Assembly: GCA_018436725.1 (NCBI GenBank)
Contig: JAHDKT010000056.1
Span: forward strand, 37,194-101,193
Direction of reading: 5' to 3'
DNA length: 64,000 bases
Source: Synergistaceae bacterium
GTDB lineage: Bacteria > Synergistota > Synergistia > Synergistales > Aminobacteriaceae
Shown: positions 18,701 through 27,489 of the stretch, piece after piece
Position numbering within the stretch: the stretch's first letter is position 1
How the letters are laid out: every line of letters starts with the position of its first letter
The notes under the pieces: model-generated
The model's input: the letters and a program-made list of their open reading frames with translations, nothing else
Told to the model about the DNA's origin: nothing
Database searches by the model: none
Position numbers and translations under genes: made by a program

Positions 18701-19137
18701 CGGGGAACGTGAATATCCAGATCATCAACGCCCTTGCCGGCGGAGCCTTGGGCGGCCTGACGGCGGGATCCCTGGAGGATGCCCTGAAGGGTGTTCTCGG
18801 AGGTGCCCAGAAAGGAATGGAAAAGGCGGACTTCCGGGATATCTCCCTGTCCGTGGGCGGTACAGTGGAGAAGCCTTCCGTTTCAAACCTGAAGGTGGCC
18901 CCGGGTGCGCAGCAGCCCGCCGCCCCCGCCCAGAAACCGGCAGAACAGCCCCAGGCGCCGAAGACTCCCGAACAGGCCATTCTTGAAAAGATAATCAAGC
19001 CTGCGGAAAAACCGGCTCCTGCTCCCGTGCCCGCTCCCGCTCCCACTCCGGCCCCGGCCCCAAAGCCCAAGCCCGAGGAGCCGAAAAAACCGGAGGACAT
19101 CCTGAAGGAAAAACTCCTCGAATCCATCTTCAAGTAA
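15709..19137 (+). CDS. Large AsmA/TamB-like envelope protein with proline-rich C-terminal tail
   Basis: A 1142-residue protein with one N-terminal membrane anchor (about residues 6-25, MIGLFLVVGLAGLVLIGAS), followed by a very long array of alternating short strands rich in G, S, A, K, V and T. Phrases such as LDLDLAGTSIKVAELK, GTVTAAATVTGTAAAPKIDL and GGVVDGTVTVKGPLSNPAVTV recur, as in AsmA/TamB/DUF748 repeats that form a beta-groove between the membranes. The last 90 residues are disordered and proline/alanine-rich (PAPAPTPAPAPKPKPEEP). A family-level role in moving phospholipid or assembling the outer membrane is known for TamB and YhdP, but I cannot say which applies. Start ATG 15709 follows AAAGGAGG. 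It implies a diderm envelope. A strong terminator follows. Confidence 0.75.
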   Translation: MGKKKMIGLFLVVGLAGLVLIGASMDFAGDLVVREATKAVKEMLGAELTVDGISGNPVKGFTTGKISLVKEGKPLFSAGFLVVKLNLMSLLSKSPKLSVVSVGGVTTDADALAEQISRISFEGGGEGEIPVETVRLVDSTVTSKWAKADITSLGLSFSGKDIDADLDLAVNGVPIKGKTAVLVDGKAVDVKSMALNVGKGSVSASGKVSPRLAVSGAMKDLDLKELIAFWPVVPSDGFDGKVSLNFRGEGEWNAPSLAGDIDYSGKSVLGYPVDSVRAKWALGADKLSVTDLDARVLAMPLSGGMSLAFAPGKPPVLDLDLAGTSIKVAELKKLYPDMGDLSGEIDKFTVKLSGAADALNGTVEFSAPALGAFGYSVTNSAAQVKINPNAATVSAKSNFEGAPITAQGTVTDYMTSPKLNLTGNLRSFNLAKAAALVPDLKNLALAGTVNADVTVKGTAAVPEITGKAWSDKLTAMKETVEAPAVSFALKGKAVNITGASAKWRGSSLSGSGTVGGDGKLNLKASLANLQPGAIAPFYPDIAQYKIKGTVTAAATVTGTAAAPKIDLSLSSGSLGVLDTATFKNLKVGTTLAGDLKAVEKADLDLDIAAGSAAVQGITLSDLAVKLKKTGQKITISSASVKSGKGSITGSGSVTLGAKKGDEGTLDLAAKISGADLGFLAGAGGIDMPLGGVVDGTVTVKGPLSNPAVTVKASSPKVSLQGMAVTDVALGLSGNTKEMKIEEFRSKFGGGTLGATGNVKLGAAPDVTVDISGKDLDLAALTAGMPDAKELRIGGKVNASFKGRFAGASGKGEGSITSQSLTVMGLKASALNYPLVLEGNKLSGKGGSAGFYGGKVSGSGSLDISTMKFSHSAELSGVDVNGVLQDFTGGLGGKVTGLAQGSANVSGTLAPKFALSGKGSAKIGEGAVSGFTGLDIVTKLHGVSGIRYTEVTAPFRLETGRIILEKGTKATAPKNDPLYRFLTAEGPVGPKGALKLLVAGNVNIQIINALAGGALGGLTAGSLEDALKGVLGGAQKGMEKADFRDISLSVGGTVEKPSVSNLKVAPGAQQPAAPAQKPAEQPQAPKTPEQAILEKIIKPAEKPAPAPVPAPAPTPAPAPKPKPEEPKKPEDILKEKLLESIFK

Positions 19138-19153
19138 TAGACAACAGACCACA

Positions 19154-19178
19154 GGGGGAGGCGAAAGCCTCCCCCTTT
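19154..19178 (+). terminator. Intrinsic terminator after the AsmA-like gene
   Basis: GGGGGAGGC, GAAA tetraloop, GCCTCCCCC, then TTT; a compact, strong hairpin 17 bases after the stop codon. Confidence 0.87.
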
Positions 19179-19284
19179 CCTGCACACCCCCTGGCGATAC
19201 ACCGCCCCTGTACGTTCAGCCGGAGATATAATACGAGAAAAAAGGCCGGTTTCCCTTATCCGGTGGAAAAGGCGGAGTGAGAGC

Positions 19285-21162
19285 ATGAACCTTTCCCAGG
19301 TTTCCATATCTGTCATTATTCTCGTGACCATGTTTTTCTTTCTGTGGGGCCGGTTCCGCCATGACATGGTGGCTCTGGGAGCCCTTATTGCCGGAGTTTT
19401 TTCCGGACTCATACCGGGGAACGAAGCCTTCGCCGGCTTCGGTCATCCTGCCGTGATCACCGTCATCGCAGTCCTCATCCTGAGCCGGGGAATCCAGACC
19501 ACGGGAGCGGTGGATGCCCTTGTCGGAAAGACACTTCCCCCCGAGGCGGGCCCGGGACTGAGCATTCTCGCCTTCACTGGGCTGGCGGCTTTGCTCTCAG
19601 GCTTCATGAACAACGTGGGCGCTCTTGCCCTTCTCATGCCCGCCGCTCTTCAGACCGCGAAAAAACAGGGACTTCCCCCGGGCAAAATCCTCATGCCCCT
19701 TGCCTTCGGTTCAATTCTCGGCGGGACGACCACCCTCATCGGGACTCCGCCGAACCTCATTATTTCCGGCTTCCGTGACCGGGCCGGTCTCGGTGTCTTT
19801 TCAATGTTTGACTTCACGCCTGTGGGTGCCGTCGTGGCGTTCTTCGGCGTCCTCTTCGTGGGGCTTCTGGGATGGCGTCTTGTTCCGAACCGGGAACGCC
19901 AGGAAGGATCAGGTTTTGATACGGGAGCCTATCTCAGCGAAGTCCGAATTCCGGAAGGCAGTTCTTCGGCAGGCAAAAGACTGAGAGCGGTGGAGGGAAT
20001 GCTGGACGAGGCGGACGCCCAGATCGTGGGCATGGTGCGGGGGGATGTTCACGTGGTGGCGCCCGATCCGGGCTATGTTCTCAGGGAAGGGGACATCCTT
20101 GTGATCGAGGCGGAACCCGAATCGCTCGCATCCGTCCTATCAACTGCCGGTCTCAGGCTCGAGGAGGATGTGAGCCCCGAAGAGGAAGAAAAGAAAGCCG
20201 GGGAGCGGCGGAGACAGAGTTTTGACATGTACCGGTTCAGACCGGAGCGGTCGGACGGCGGCAAAAAGGAGGGGGAGAAAGACGGGAATGAGCGGGAAGT
20301 TGCCGATGAGACTGGTGTCCGCGAACTTGTGGCCCTGCCGGGTTCACCTCTCTCGGGGCTCTCAGCCACAGACCTTCGCCTCCGTACGCGCTACGGCATC
20401 AACCTGCTGGCCCTGTCGCGAAAAGGCGCCCGTTCGCTGACCCGGCTCCGCACCACCGCAATCCGCCCGGGAGACGTGCTCCTGGTGCAGGGATCCCCTG
20501 ACGCACTTTCCGCCTTTGCATCGGAGTATGACTGCCTTCCCCTCGCTTCAAGAGACATCAGGGTTCCGAAGAAAGGGGAGGCCTTCATCGCCTCCTTTGT
20601 CATGGGAGCCTCCGTTCTGCTCGCCGCTTTCGGCGTAGTCCCGGCCGCAGTGGCCTTCTCGGCGGGGGCCCTCGTCTTCGTTCTGCTCCGGATCGTGCCC
20701 CCCGGGTCAGTCTGTTCTGCGGTGGACTGGCCGGTGGTTGTTCTCCTGGGGGCGATGCTTCCCCTGGCGGAAGCCATGGCGGATACGGGAACAGCAGATC
20801 TCATAGCGAACTTCCTCCTCGCCTCCGTGGCCAGGGGGAACCCTGTGGTCGGGCTTGTGGCCATTCTTGCGGGAACCATGATTCTTACAGATTTCATGAA
20901 CAATGCAGCTACCGCAGCAGTTATGGGGCCCATTGCGATCAGCGCTGCGGCGGGCCTGGGCGTGAAACCGGATCCCTTCCTCATGGCGGTCGCAATCGGC
21001 GCTTCCTGTGCCTTCCTGACGCCGATAGGACACCAGAACAACACCCTCATCCTCGGCCCCGGAGGCTTTTCCTTCAGCGATTACTGGAAGATGGGACTGC
21101 CCACGGACCTCCTCGTCATCGCCGTTTCTGTTCCCATGCTCCTGCTGGTCTGGCCCCTGTGA
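19285..21162 (+). CDS. SLC13-family permease with internal RCK_C (TrkA-C) domains
   Basis: A 625-residue divalent-anion:sodium symporter type protein. Two membrane blocks (about 1-205 and 435-625) contain the paired family signatures: GFMNNVGALALLMPAAL with LIGTPPNLIISGF, and DFMNNAATAAVMGPIAI with CAFLTPIGHQNN. Between them lies a cytoplasmic region with two RCK_C-like units (VRIPEGSSSAGKRLRAVEGM around 215-285, and VRELVALPGSPLSGLSATDL around 340-415) split by a charged linker (PEEEEKKAGERRRQ). Homologues transport dicarboxylates, sulfate or other anions; the substrate is not deducible here. Start ATG 19285 follows GGCGGAG. TATAAT at 19227-19232 is a possible -10 without a good -35. Confidence 0.88.
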   Translation: MNLSQVSISVIILVTMFFFLWGRFRHDMVALGALIAGVFSGLIPGNEAFAGFGHPAVITVIAVLILSRGIQTTGAVDALVGKTLPPEAGPGLSILAFTGLAALLSGFMNNVGALALLMPAALQTAKKQGLPPGKILMPLAFGSILGGTTTLIGTPPNLIISGFRDRAGLGVFSMFDFTPVGAVVAFFGVLFVGLLGWRLVPNRERQEGSGFDTGAYLSEVRIPEGSSSAGKRLRAVEGMLDEADAQIVGMVRGDVHVVAPDPGYVLREGDILVIEAEPESLASVLSTAGLRLEEDVSPEEEEKKAGERRRQSFDMYRFRPERSDGGKKEGEKDGNEREVADETGVRELVALPGSPLSGLSATDLRLRTRYGINLLALSRKGARSLTRLRTTAIRPGDVLLVQGSPDALSAFASEYDCLPLASRDIRVPKKGEAFIASFVMGASVLLAAFGVVPAAVAFSAGALVFVLLRIVPPGSVCSAVDWPVVVLLGAMLPLAEAMADTGTADLIANFLLASVARGNPVVGLVAILAGTMILTDFMNNAATAAVMGPIAISAAAGLGVKPDPFLMAVAIGASCAFLTPIGHQNNTLILGPGGFSFSDYWKMGLPTDLLVIAVSVPMLLLVWPL

Positions 21163-21175
21163 AGCCATGGATAAA

Positions 21176-21199
21176 GGGGGGAGGCTCGAGCCTCCCCCC
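21176..21199. terminator. Bidirectional intrinsic terminator between the SLC13 gene and glgC
   Basis: GGGGGGAGGCTC/GAGCCTCCCCCC forms a perfect 24-base palindrome in the gap between two convergent genes. The minus strand has a short T-rich tail (TTTAT); the plus strand has none. Confidence 0.75.
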
Positions 21200-21215
21200 T
21201 GATGGTTCACAATCT

Positions 21216-22526
21216 TCAGCTGAAACTTGACCAGTCGAAGCCTTCCTTTGGGTTTTCGATGGATTTCCTGAGCTGCATTTTCGGCATTCCCACCACGATG
21301 ATGCCCGATCCGGGGTCCACGGTGTACCGTTCCCGGTCATGCTCCTCGTCGTAGCCCATGACCGTGTTGGGGGGGATGATGTTGTGGCTGTCGATGATTA
21401 CCCGCCGCAGCCTGCAGTTTTCTCCCACCACGACACCTTCGCCGATGATGGACTCCTCCACAGAGGAGCCGGGCATGATGACGCAGTTCCGGGACAGTAC
21501 CGATGATTCCACGGTGGATCCCAGCACCCTGCTGCCTTCGGCGGACAGGGTACTCTGCACGTTGCAGGTGTAGCCCTTCACGGGGCAGACGTAGGAGGGG
21601 GGATCGGCATAGGAAACAGTCCGTATGGGCCACTGGGGGTTGTAGAAGGTCATCTCCGAGTCGTGCTTCAGAAGGTCCATGTGGGCGTCCCAGTAGGCCC
21701 GGATAGTACCCACGTCCTTCCAGTAGGGCTTGTCCTCCCTCCAGAAGGATGATGTTTCCTTTCCCGGAAGAACGTTGGTGGAGAAGTCATAGGCAAAGAT
21801 CCTGGATGTCCCGACGAGCTTCGGGATGATGTCTCTGCCGAAGTCGTGGCTCGTTGGCAGTTTGGCGTCTTCGATAAGGGATTCTTCGAGGATCTCCCGT
21901 TCGAAGATGTAGTTGCCCATGGAAACGTAGGTGAAGCCGGGGTTGCCCGGAATCTCGGGAGGATTCTCCGGTTTTTCCACAAATCCCACGATCCGTCCGG
22001 CTGCGTCAGTATCAATGCAGCCGAAGGCTGATGCTTCAGATGTCGGAACCACGTTGGCCGCCACGGTGATGTCCGCTTCCTTGCTGATGTGGTAGGCCAG
22101 CATCTGGTCCACGTCCATCTTGTAAATGTGATCCGCTGCGAAGATGGCCACCCGGTCCGCATCGTAGAGGGTCACGAGATGGAGGTTCTGGTAGACGGCG
22201 TCCGCCGTTCCCTGGAACCAGTGCTCGCCTCTCCACATCTGGGCCGGCACCAGGGTGATGAAGAAATCACGGCCCCGGAGGGCGCCTCCGAACTGCCAGC
22301 CCCGTTCGATGTGTTCGTTCAGGGACTGGCTTTTGAACTGGACAAGAACATAAATGGAAAAAATGCCGCTGTTGACGAGGTTCGAGAGCGCAAAATCCAC
22401 GATCCTGTATTTTGCCGCAAAGTGGACCGCGGGCTTTGCCCTGTACTTGGTCAGAGGCATGAGCCGTTCACCTTTGCCTCCCGCCAGGACGATGCCCAGG
22501 GTGCGGCCGTACTTGCCTACCTGCAT
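21216..22526 (-). CDS. glgC: Glucose-1-phosphate adenylyltransferase
   Basis: Makes ADP-glucose from glucose-1-phosphate and ATP, the committed step of bacterial glycogen synthesis. The 436 residues begin TLGIVLAGGKGERLMPLTKY, the nucleotidyltransferase signature, followed by RAKPAVHFAAKYRIVDFALSN, FAADHIYKMD and a C-terminal left-handed beta-helix region (STVESSVLSRNCVIMPGSSV). This is full length for bacterial GlgC. The start ATG 22526 is only a few residues before the conserved core. It is the last gene of the minus-strand malQ-glgP-glgA-glgC cluster, 70 bases after glgA. Confidence 0.96.
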   Translation of the reverse strand: MQVGKYGRTLGIVLAGGKGERLMPLTKYRAKPAVHFAAKYRIVDFALSNLVNSGIFSIYVLVQFKSQSLNEHIERGWQFGGALRGRDFFITLVPAQMWRGEHWFQGTADAVYQNLHLVTLYDADRVAIFAADHIYKMDVDQMLAYHISKEADITVAANVVPTSEASAFGCIDTDAAGRIVGFVEKPENPPEIPGNPGFTYVSMGNYIFEREILEESLIEDAKLPTSHDFGRDIIPKLVGTSRIFAYDFSTNVLPGKETSSFWREDKPYWKDVGTIRAYWDAHMDLLKHDSEMTFYNPQWPIRTVSYADPPSYVCPVKGYTCNVQSTLSAEGSRVLGSTVESSVLSRNCVIMPGSSVEESIIGEGVVVGENCRLRRVIIDSHNIIPPNTVMGYDEEHDRERYTVDPGSGIIVVGMPKMQLRKSIENPKEGFDWSSFS

Positions 22527-22596
22527 GGAGCATACCCCCTTCGGCTGTTTGGGAATGTCGGTTCGAAGATTCTTTCCCTTCCGTGGCGGACAGCCG

Positions 22597-24060
22597 TCAC
22601 AGGAGAAGGGATTCGTACAGTTTTTTATAGAGAGGGGCCGACCGGTTCCATGAAAAATCGGCGTTCATGCCCCTCAGGGAGAGTAGTTGCATGGAATCCT
22701 TGTCCCGGAAGACCTCCATGGCCCTGGCGACGGCTTCAAGGAGGTCTTCGGGGGTGTACCCGGAGAAGAGAAAGCCGTTTCCTCCGGGAGTGCCGAGTTC
22801 AAAGACGGTGTCCCTCAGGCCGCCTGCGGCCCTTACAATGGGTACAGTGCCGTACCTGAGGGAAATGAGCTGGGACAGCCCGCAGGGTTCGAATCTCGAA
22901 GGCATGAGGAAAAAATCACCCCCGGCGTATGCCAGGTGGGCCAGAGGCTCATCATAGCCCCTGAAGACGAACACCGAACCGGGAAAACGGGCGGCTGCGC
23001 TGTCGGCTGCTTCTTCGTATTCGGTCTGCCCCGAGCCGACGAGAAAAAGACGGCAGTTCATTCCGACGAGCTCTTCAAGGGCGGGCAGAAGGATGGAAAA
23101 ACCTTTCTGTTCCACCATTCTTCCAACGGAAACCAGCAGGGGACGCCCGTCGTCCTTCCAGCCCGCTCTTTCAAGCAGTTTCTTTTTGCAGGCGGTTTTC
23201 CCCGACAGATTGTCGGGAGAATACCGTTCCGGAAGAAGAGGGTCCGTCCGGGGGTCCCAGTACCGGTCGTCAAGACCGTTCAGTATTCCGGAGACCTTGC
23301 CGGAAAGGCTCTTCAGAAGCCCTCCCAGTCCCTCTCCGCCTTCCTCCGTGAGAATTTCCTCCGCGTAGCCCGGGCTGACTGTGGTAATCGCATCGCAGGA
23401 AACCAGGGCTCCTTTCATCAGGTTGGCCATGCCGAAGTACTCCATGCCTTCCACCCGGGCGGCCTCGTTCCGAATACCCCAGTCGCCCAGGGATTCAAGG
23501 GAAAGGAGCCCCTGGTGGGCCAGATTGTGGATGGTGAAGACGGTTTTGCAGACATCTCCTGATGACCCGAAGTGGATATGCCACTTCAGGGCCGCCGGAA
23601 GAGGGGCGGTTCCCCAGTCGTGGCAGTGGATTATGTCGGGCTTCCACAGGGTCGCAGAGGGGAGATCCAGGGCGGCGAGGGACAGAAAGAGGAACGGAGT
23701 GACCGAATCAGGGGTCAGCTCCCGGGGGTAGACGGTTTTGCCGAAAAGGGAAGGCTCTTCCAGCAGGTAGGCCACCAAGCCTTCACCGGAACATTTCCAT
23801 ACCGTCCCCCTGTGAATCTTCCAGCGGATGACCGCCTCGGCCTTCCTGGAGAGCCTCGAAAGGGAGAAACCCAGTTCTCTCGCCCTGTCGAGCACCCCTT
23901 CCCAGGCCGGGGTGAGCAGCCTGCAGTCAGTCCCGCTGTCGCGAAGCGCCGCGGGAAGGGACCCGGCCACGTCGCCCAGCCCGCCCACCTTGCTGAAGGG
24001 CACGGCTTCGGGGCTGACGTGAAGGACTTTCGGCGTTCTTCCTCCCTGGACTGCGGTCAT
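22597..24060 (-). CDS. glgA: Glycogen synthase (ADP-glucose type)
   Basis: A GT5 glycosyltransferase that adds glucose from ADP-glucose to an alpha-1,4-glucan. The 487 residues start with KVLHVSPEAVPFSKVGGLGDVAGSLP, containing the KxGGLGDV motif that binds the ADP-glucose phosphate, and carry the C-terminal GT-B motif MPSRFEPCGLSQL with GGLRDTV. I chose ATG 24060 because it lies just before the conserved N-terminus, has GGGGGATG upstream, and sits 5 bases after the glgP stop. Upstream in-frame codons belong to the glgP region. Confidence 0.96.
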   Translation of the reverse strand: MTAVQGGRTPKVLHVSPEAVPFSKVGGLGDVAGSLPAALRDSGTDCRLLTPAWEGVLDRARELGFSLSRLSRKAEAVIRWKIHRGTVWKCSGEGLVAYLLEEPSLFGKTVYPRELTPDSVTPFLFLSLAALDLPSATLWKPDIIHCHDWGTAPLPAALKWHIHFGSSGDVCKTVFTIHNLAHQGLLSLESLGDWGIRNEAARVEGMEYFGMANLMKGALVSCDAITTVSPGYAEEILTEEGGEGLGGLLKSLSGKVSGILNGLDDRYWDPRTDPLLPERYSPDNLSGKTACKKKLLERAGWKDDGRPLLVSVGRMVEQKGFSILLPALEELVGMNCRLFLVGSGQTEYEEAADSAAARFPGSVFVFRGYDEPLAHLAYAGGDFFLMPSRFEPCGLSQLISLRYGTVPIVRAAGGLRDTVFELGTPGGNGFLFSGYTPEDLLEAVARAMEVFRDKDSMQLLSLRGMNADFSWNRSAPLYKKLYESLLL

Positions 24061-24065
24061 GGGAA

Positions 24066-25802
24066 TCACATCCCCCGGAAACTGATATTGTATGCCTTCT
24101 CGCAGTATTCCCGGGTTACCCTGTGGGTATTGAAAAAGCTGCCGTTGAGGGCGATGGTCCGCTGCATCATCCAGATCCATTTTTCCCTGTTGTGGTAGTA
24201 GGTCGGGATTATTTTTTTCTCGAGTTTGTCGTACAGGTCGATGGCATCCAGGGATTCATCGTAGTGCATCATGTCGGACTCGCTGGGCTCGGGCCCCACA
24301 GACCATCCCGTCACATCCTCCAGCCAGCCCTCGATCCACCACCCGTCGAGAACGGAAAAATTCATCACGCCGTTCAGGGCGCATTTCATGCCGCTCGTGC
24401 CCGACGCTTCCCTGGGACGGAGGGGTGTGTTCAGCCAGAGATCCACTCCCTGGGTGATGAGGGCGCCCTTTTCCATGTCGTAATTCTCCAGGAAGACGAT
24501 GGGAATCATTTCGTCTACCTTCTGGGACGCGGTGAGGAGCCTCTGGAGAACCGTTTTGCCTCCGTCGTCCCTCGGATGGGCCTTGCCGGCGAAGACGAGC
24601 TGTATTTTACCGGCCCCCACTTCCATGAGACGCCTGATGTTGGAGAGAAGAAGGTCGGCCCTCTTGTACTGGGCAGCTCTCCTGGCGAAACCTATGGTGA
24701 GCACGTCGGGGTCGAGCTGGCGGCCTGTCTGCTCCATGACGCCGGCGAGGAGGCGCATCTTGGACGCCTGGTGGGCGGTCCAGATTTCCTCGGGAGGAAT
24801 CTTCACCGCCTGGACAAGCCTTCCGGGATCCCGTTCCCAGCCGGGGATGTGGGTGGTGAAGAGGCGTCTCATGCCGCTGCTGACCCACGTTCCGGGGTGG
24901 ACGCCGTTGGTTACCCAGTCGATCTCCGGCATGTTGAACATGTTCCGGCTCACTTCGGCGTGTTTTTTTGACACGGCATTCACGTACCGGCTGAACCGGA
25001 TGCCCAGTTCGGTCATGGATACGCCGTCGGCGTTGGGAAGCATCCTCTTCAGGTTTGAAAGAGCCTCCTGGGAGATGACCTTGTCCACCAGGTCGAAACG
25101 GAAGAAATCATGTCCGGCGGGAACCGGGGTGTGGGTGGTGAAGATCACCTGGTCCCGGATTTTTTCAGGGTCGTAGTATCCCTGCTCCCGCATGAGCTCG
25201 AGGGTCAGGAAACCGGCATGTCCCTCGTTCATGTGAAATGTCTCGATGTTCTTGTATCCCAGATCCCGGAGCATCCTCAGTCCTCCCACCCCAAGGACCA
25301 TCTCCTGGCAGAGACGATAAATCTGGTCGCCGCCGTAAAGATGCCAGGTGAGCTTTCGGTCGTCTGGGTGGTTGTTGTCGAAGTCCGTGTCCAGGAAATA
25401 GACGGGGAGAGGGTAGCCCGTGGCCCCGATGATCTCGTACTGCCATACCCGGACGTGAACTTCCCTGTTCTGGAGAGTCAGGGAGACCTGGTTCGGAAGG
25501 AGGGTAAGCTCCTGGACAGGCTGCCATTGCACCGGTTTTTCCGTCTGCCAGCCGTCTGCGTTGAAGGATTGCTCGAAGTATCCCTTCCTGTAGAGCAATG
25601 TCAGCCCCACCATGGGCACGCCGAGATCCGCAGCGCTTTTCAGGATGTCCCCGGCAAGGATGCCGAGGCCGCCTGAATAGGTGGGGAGTGATTCCTTGAT
25701 GCCGATTTCCATGGAAAGGTAGGCCACCGGCCGGAAAGCAGGGTCGCTTTCCATGAGTTTTCGTATGGAGCTTCCCAGTTCTCTCTGATGCATGGATGTC
25801 AT
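24066..25802 (-). CDS. glgP: Alpha-glucan (glycogen/maltodextrin) phosphorylase, short form
   Basis: A GT35 PLP enzyme releasing glucose-1-phosphate from alpha-1,4-glucans. The 578 residues begin PVAYLSMEIGIKESLPTYSG, lacking the extra N-terminal domain of larger members. The PLP-binding region EASGTSGMKCALNGVMNF holds the Schiff-base lysine, and RFSRYVNAVSKKHAEVSR and RRAAQYKRADLLL are also family blocks. Two ATGs are possible (25802 and 25793); GGGAGGAA lies about 13 bases before the first. The gene is placed between malQ and glgA, so breakdown and synthesis genes are expressed together. Confidence 0.95.
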   Translation of the reverse strand: MTSMHQRELGSSIRKLMESDPAFRPVAYLSMEIGIKESLPTYSGGLGILAGDILKSAADLGVPMVGLTLLYRKGYFEQSFNADGWQTEKPVQWQPVQELTLLPNQVSLTLQNREVHVRVWQYEIIGATGYPLPVYFLDTDFDNNHPDDRKLTWHLYGGDQIYRLCQEMVLGVGGLRMLRDLGYKNIETFHMNEGHAGFLTLELMREQGYYDPEKIRDQVIFTTHTPVPAGHDFFRFDLVDKVISQEALSNLKRMLPNADGVSMTELGIRFSRYVNAVSKKHAEVSRNMFNMPEIDWVTNGVHPGTWVSSGMRRLFTTHIPGWERDPGRLVQAVKIPPEEIWTAHQASKMRLLAGVMEQTGRQLDPDVLTIGFARRAAQYKRADLLLSNIRRLMEVGAGKIQLVFAGKAHPRDDGGKTVLQRLLTASQKVDEMIPIVFLENYDMEKGALITQGVDLWLNTPLRPREASGTSGMKCALNGVMNFSVLDGWWIEGWLEDVTGWSVGPEPSESDMMHYDESLDAIDLYDKLEKKIIPTYYHNREKWIWMMQRTIALNGSFFNTHRVTREYCEKAYNISFRGM

Positions 25803-25875
25803 GATGAGAATAATTCCTCCCTCTCTTTACTGTCTTAATATTACCAGAAAGTTTTCCTTTCTTGGAGAGGAGCGG

Positions 25876-27369
25876 CTACTTTCTTCCGTAGATATCCGCG
25901 AGGTTCCCCATCCTCCGGGAGAGGTCTTCCGACAGGTGCTCCTTCCTGGCTTTCCATTCCCAGTTCCCGGAGGGGACCGACGGGGTGTTCATTCTTCCCT
26001 CAGAGCCCAGTCCCAGGTAGTCCTGGAGTGGCACCACAGCCCGCTCGGCCACGGAGGAAAGGACGAGCCGGATGATCGTGTCCGCGGCGCTTTCCCCGCC
26101 TGCGGAACGGCCGGTATACTCCCGGAATGCCTGCAGTTCGTCCCCGGTGGCGTCTTCGGAATACCATCCTTCGATGGTATTGTTGTCGTGGGTTCCGGTA
26201 TAGGCGGCCAGTTCCCGCCGGTAGTTGTGGGGGATATGGGGGTTGTCCCTCATTCCGCCGCCGAAGGCGAAAAGGGCCACCGCCATTCCGGGGAACCCCA
26301 TGGACTCCATGGCTTCCGTGACGTCAGGGGTGATCACCCCAAGGTTCTCCGCCAGGAAGGACGGAGAAGGCAAATTTCTCCTGATTGCCTCGAAAAAATC
26401 CGACGAGGGAACCGGTCTCCAGGTTCCCCGTTCCGCAGTTTTGTCTCCGAAGGGAACGGCCCAGTAGGCGAGAAGACCCCTGAAATGGTCGATTCTCACG
26501 GTGTCGAACTGGGAGAGGGAATGACTGAGCCTTCTGATCCACCAGGAAAAGTTGTCCTTTTTCAGAGTGTCCCAGTTATAGAGAGGGTTTCCCCAGAGCT
26601 GCCCCGTTTCGCTGAAGTAATCCGGAGGAACCCCCGCCACCTCGGTCGGCAGAAGGTTCTCGTCGAGGCAGAAAAGGGGCTGCCTCGACCAGACGTCGGC
26701 ACTGTCGTAGTTCACGTAGATGGGAAGGTCCCCGATGAGCTCCACTCCGGCCTCCCTGCATTTTGCCCGCAGGTCCTTCATCTGGGAAAAGAAAATGTAC
26801 TGGACGAACCGGAGAAAGTCGGGCTCTTCCCCGAGATCCCGGGATGCGGCGAGAAGGGCATTCCCGTCCCTCCGGCGGATCTCCTCGGGCCAGCAGTTCC
26901 AGGGATCTCCGTTGTAGACCCCCTTGAGGGCTGTGAAGAGGACATAGTCTTCGAGCCAGTGTTCCTGTTCCCTGAGGAAGGCTTCATAATTCCCGTCGGG
27001 CGAAAAACGGGAAAAGGCGAGCCGCAGGATATGTTCCCTGAATATCCTTGCGGCGGCGTAATCAACCCGGTCCTCGGAAAAGGGAGGATGTCCCGGGAGT
27101 TCGTCCCGGAGGAGCAGCCCCCGTGCGACAAGATCATCCGGGGATATGCACAGGGGGTTGCCCGCGAAAGCCGACGGTGAGCTGTAGGGGGAGTTGCCGA
27201 GGGCGCCGTCCGTCACGGTGAGGGGAAGAACCTGCCAGATGGTCTGGCCGGAACGGGAAAGGAAATCAACGAAATCATGGGCCGGCTTTCCCAGGTCTCC
27301 CGATCCGTACCCTCCTGGAAGGGACGGGACGGGAAGAAGGATGCCGCATGCTCTGTTCAGGAAAAACAC
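25876..27369 (-). CDS. malQ: 4-alpha-glucanotransferase (amylomaltase)
   Basis: A GH77 enzyme that transfers glucan segments between maltodextrins. The 497 residues open with CGILLPVPSLPGGYGSGDLG, and the catalytic trio is visible: nucleophile Asp in VRIDHFRG, acid/base Glu in LAENLGVIT and Asp in TGTHDNNT. The start is read as GTG 27369, but ACGGAGG overlaps it closely; a CTG three codons later has better spacing, so the first residues are uncertain. It is the first gene of the minus-strand glycogen cluster and faces away from the GH57 gene, with 120 bases between them. Confidence 0.95.
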   Translation of the reverse strand: MFFLNRACGILLPVPSLPGGYGSGDLGKPAHDFVDFLSRSGQTIWQVLPLTVTDGALGNSPYSSPSAFAGNPLCISPDDLVARGLLLRDELPGHPPFSEDRVDYAAARIFREHILRLAFSRFSPDGNYEAFLREQEHWLEDYVLFTALKGVYNGDPWNCWPEEIRRRDGNALLAASRDLGEEPDFLRFVQYIFFSQMKDLRAKCREAGVELIGDLPIYVNYDSADVWSRQPLFCLDENLLPTEVAGVPPDYFSETGQLWGNPLYNWDTLKKDNFSWWIRRLSHSLSQFDTVRIDHFRGLLAYWAVPFGDKTAERGTWRPVPSSDFFEAIRRNLPSPSFLAENLGVITPDVTEAMESMGFPGMAVALFAFGGGMRDNPHIPHNYRRELAAYTGTHDNNTIEGWYSEDATGDELQAFREYTGRSAGGESAADTIIRLVLSSVAERAVVPLQDYLGLGSEGRMNTPSVPSGNWEWKARKEHLSEDLSRRMGNLADIYGRK

Positions 27370-27489
27370 CTCCGTAGTCAGTTGCCGCTCTCAGTGCCAT
27401 TCTACACCAGGAAGGCAGTCCCGCGCCGCCTTTCGGGGCGGTCATGATATATAATTGACCACAAAGCGCAAGGGGAGAGGAGTGTCCCT

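Noticed and set aside
22880..22905. GGTTCGAATC-like sequence resembling a tRNA T-arm
   Set aside because: It lies inside the glgA coding region and no cloverleaf can be built around it.
25792..27180. 462-residue plus-strand frame opposite malQ
   Set aside because: Antisense shadow; malQ catalytic residues are on the minus strand.
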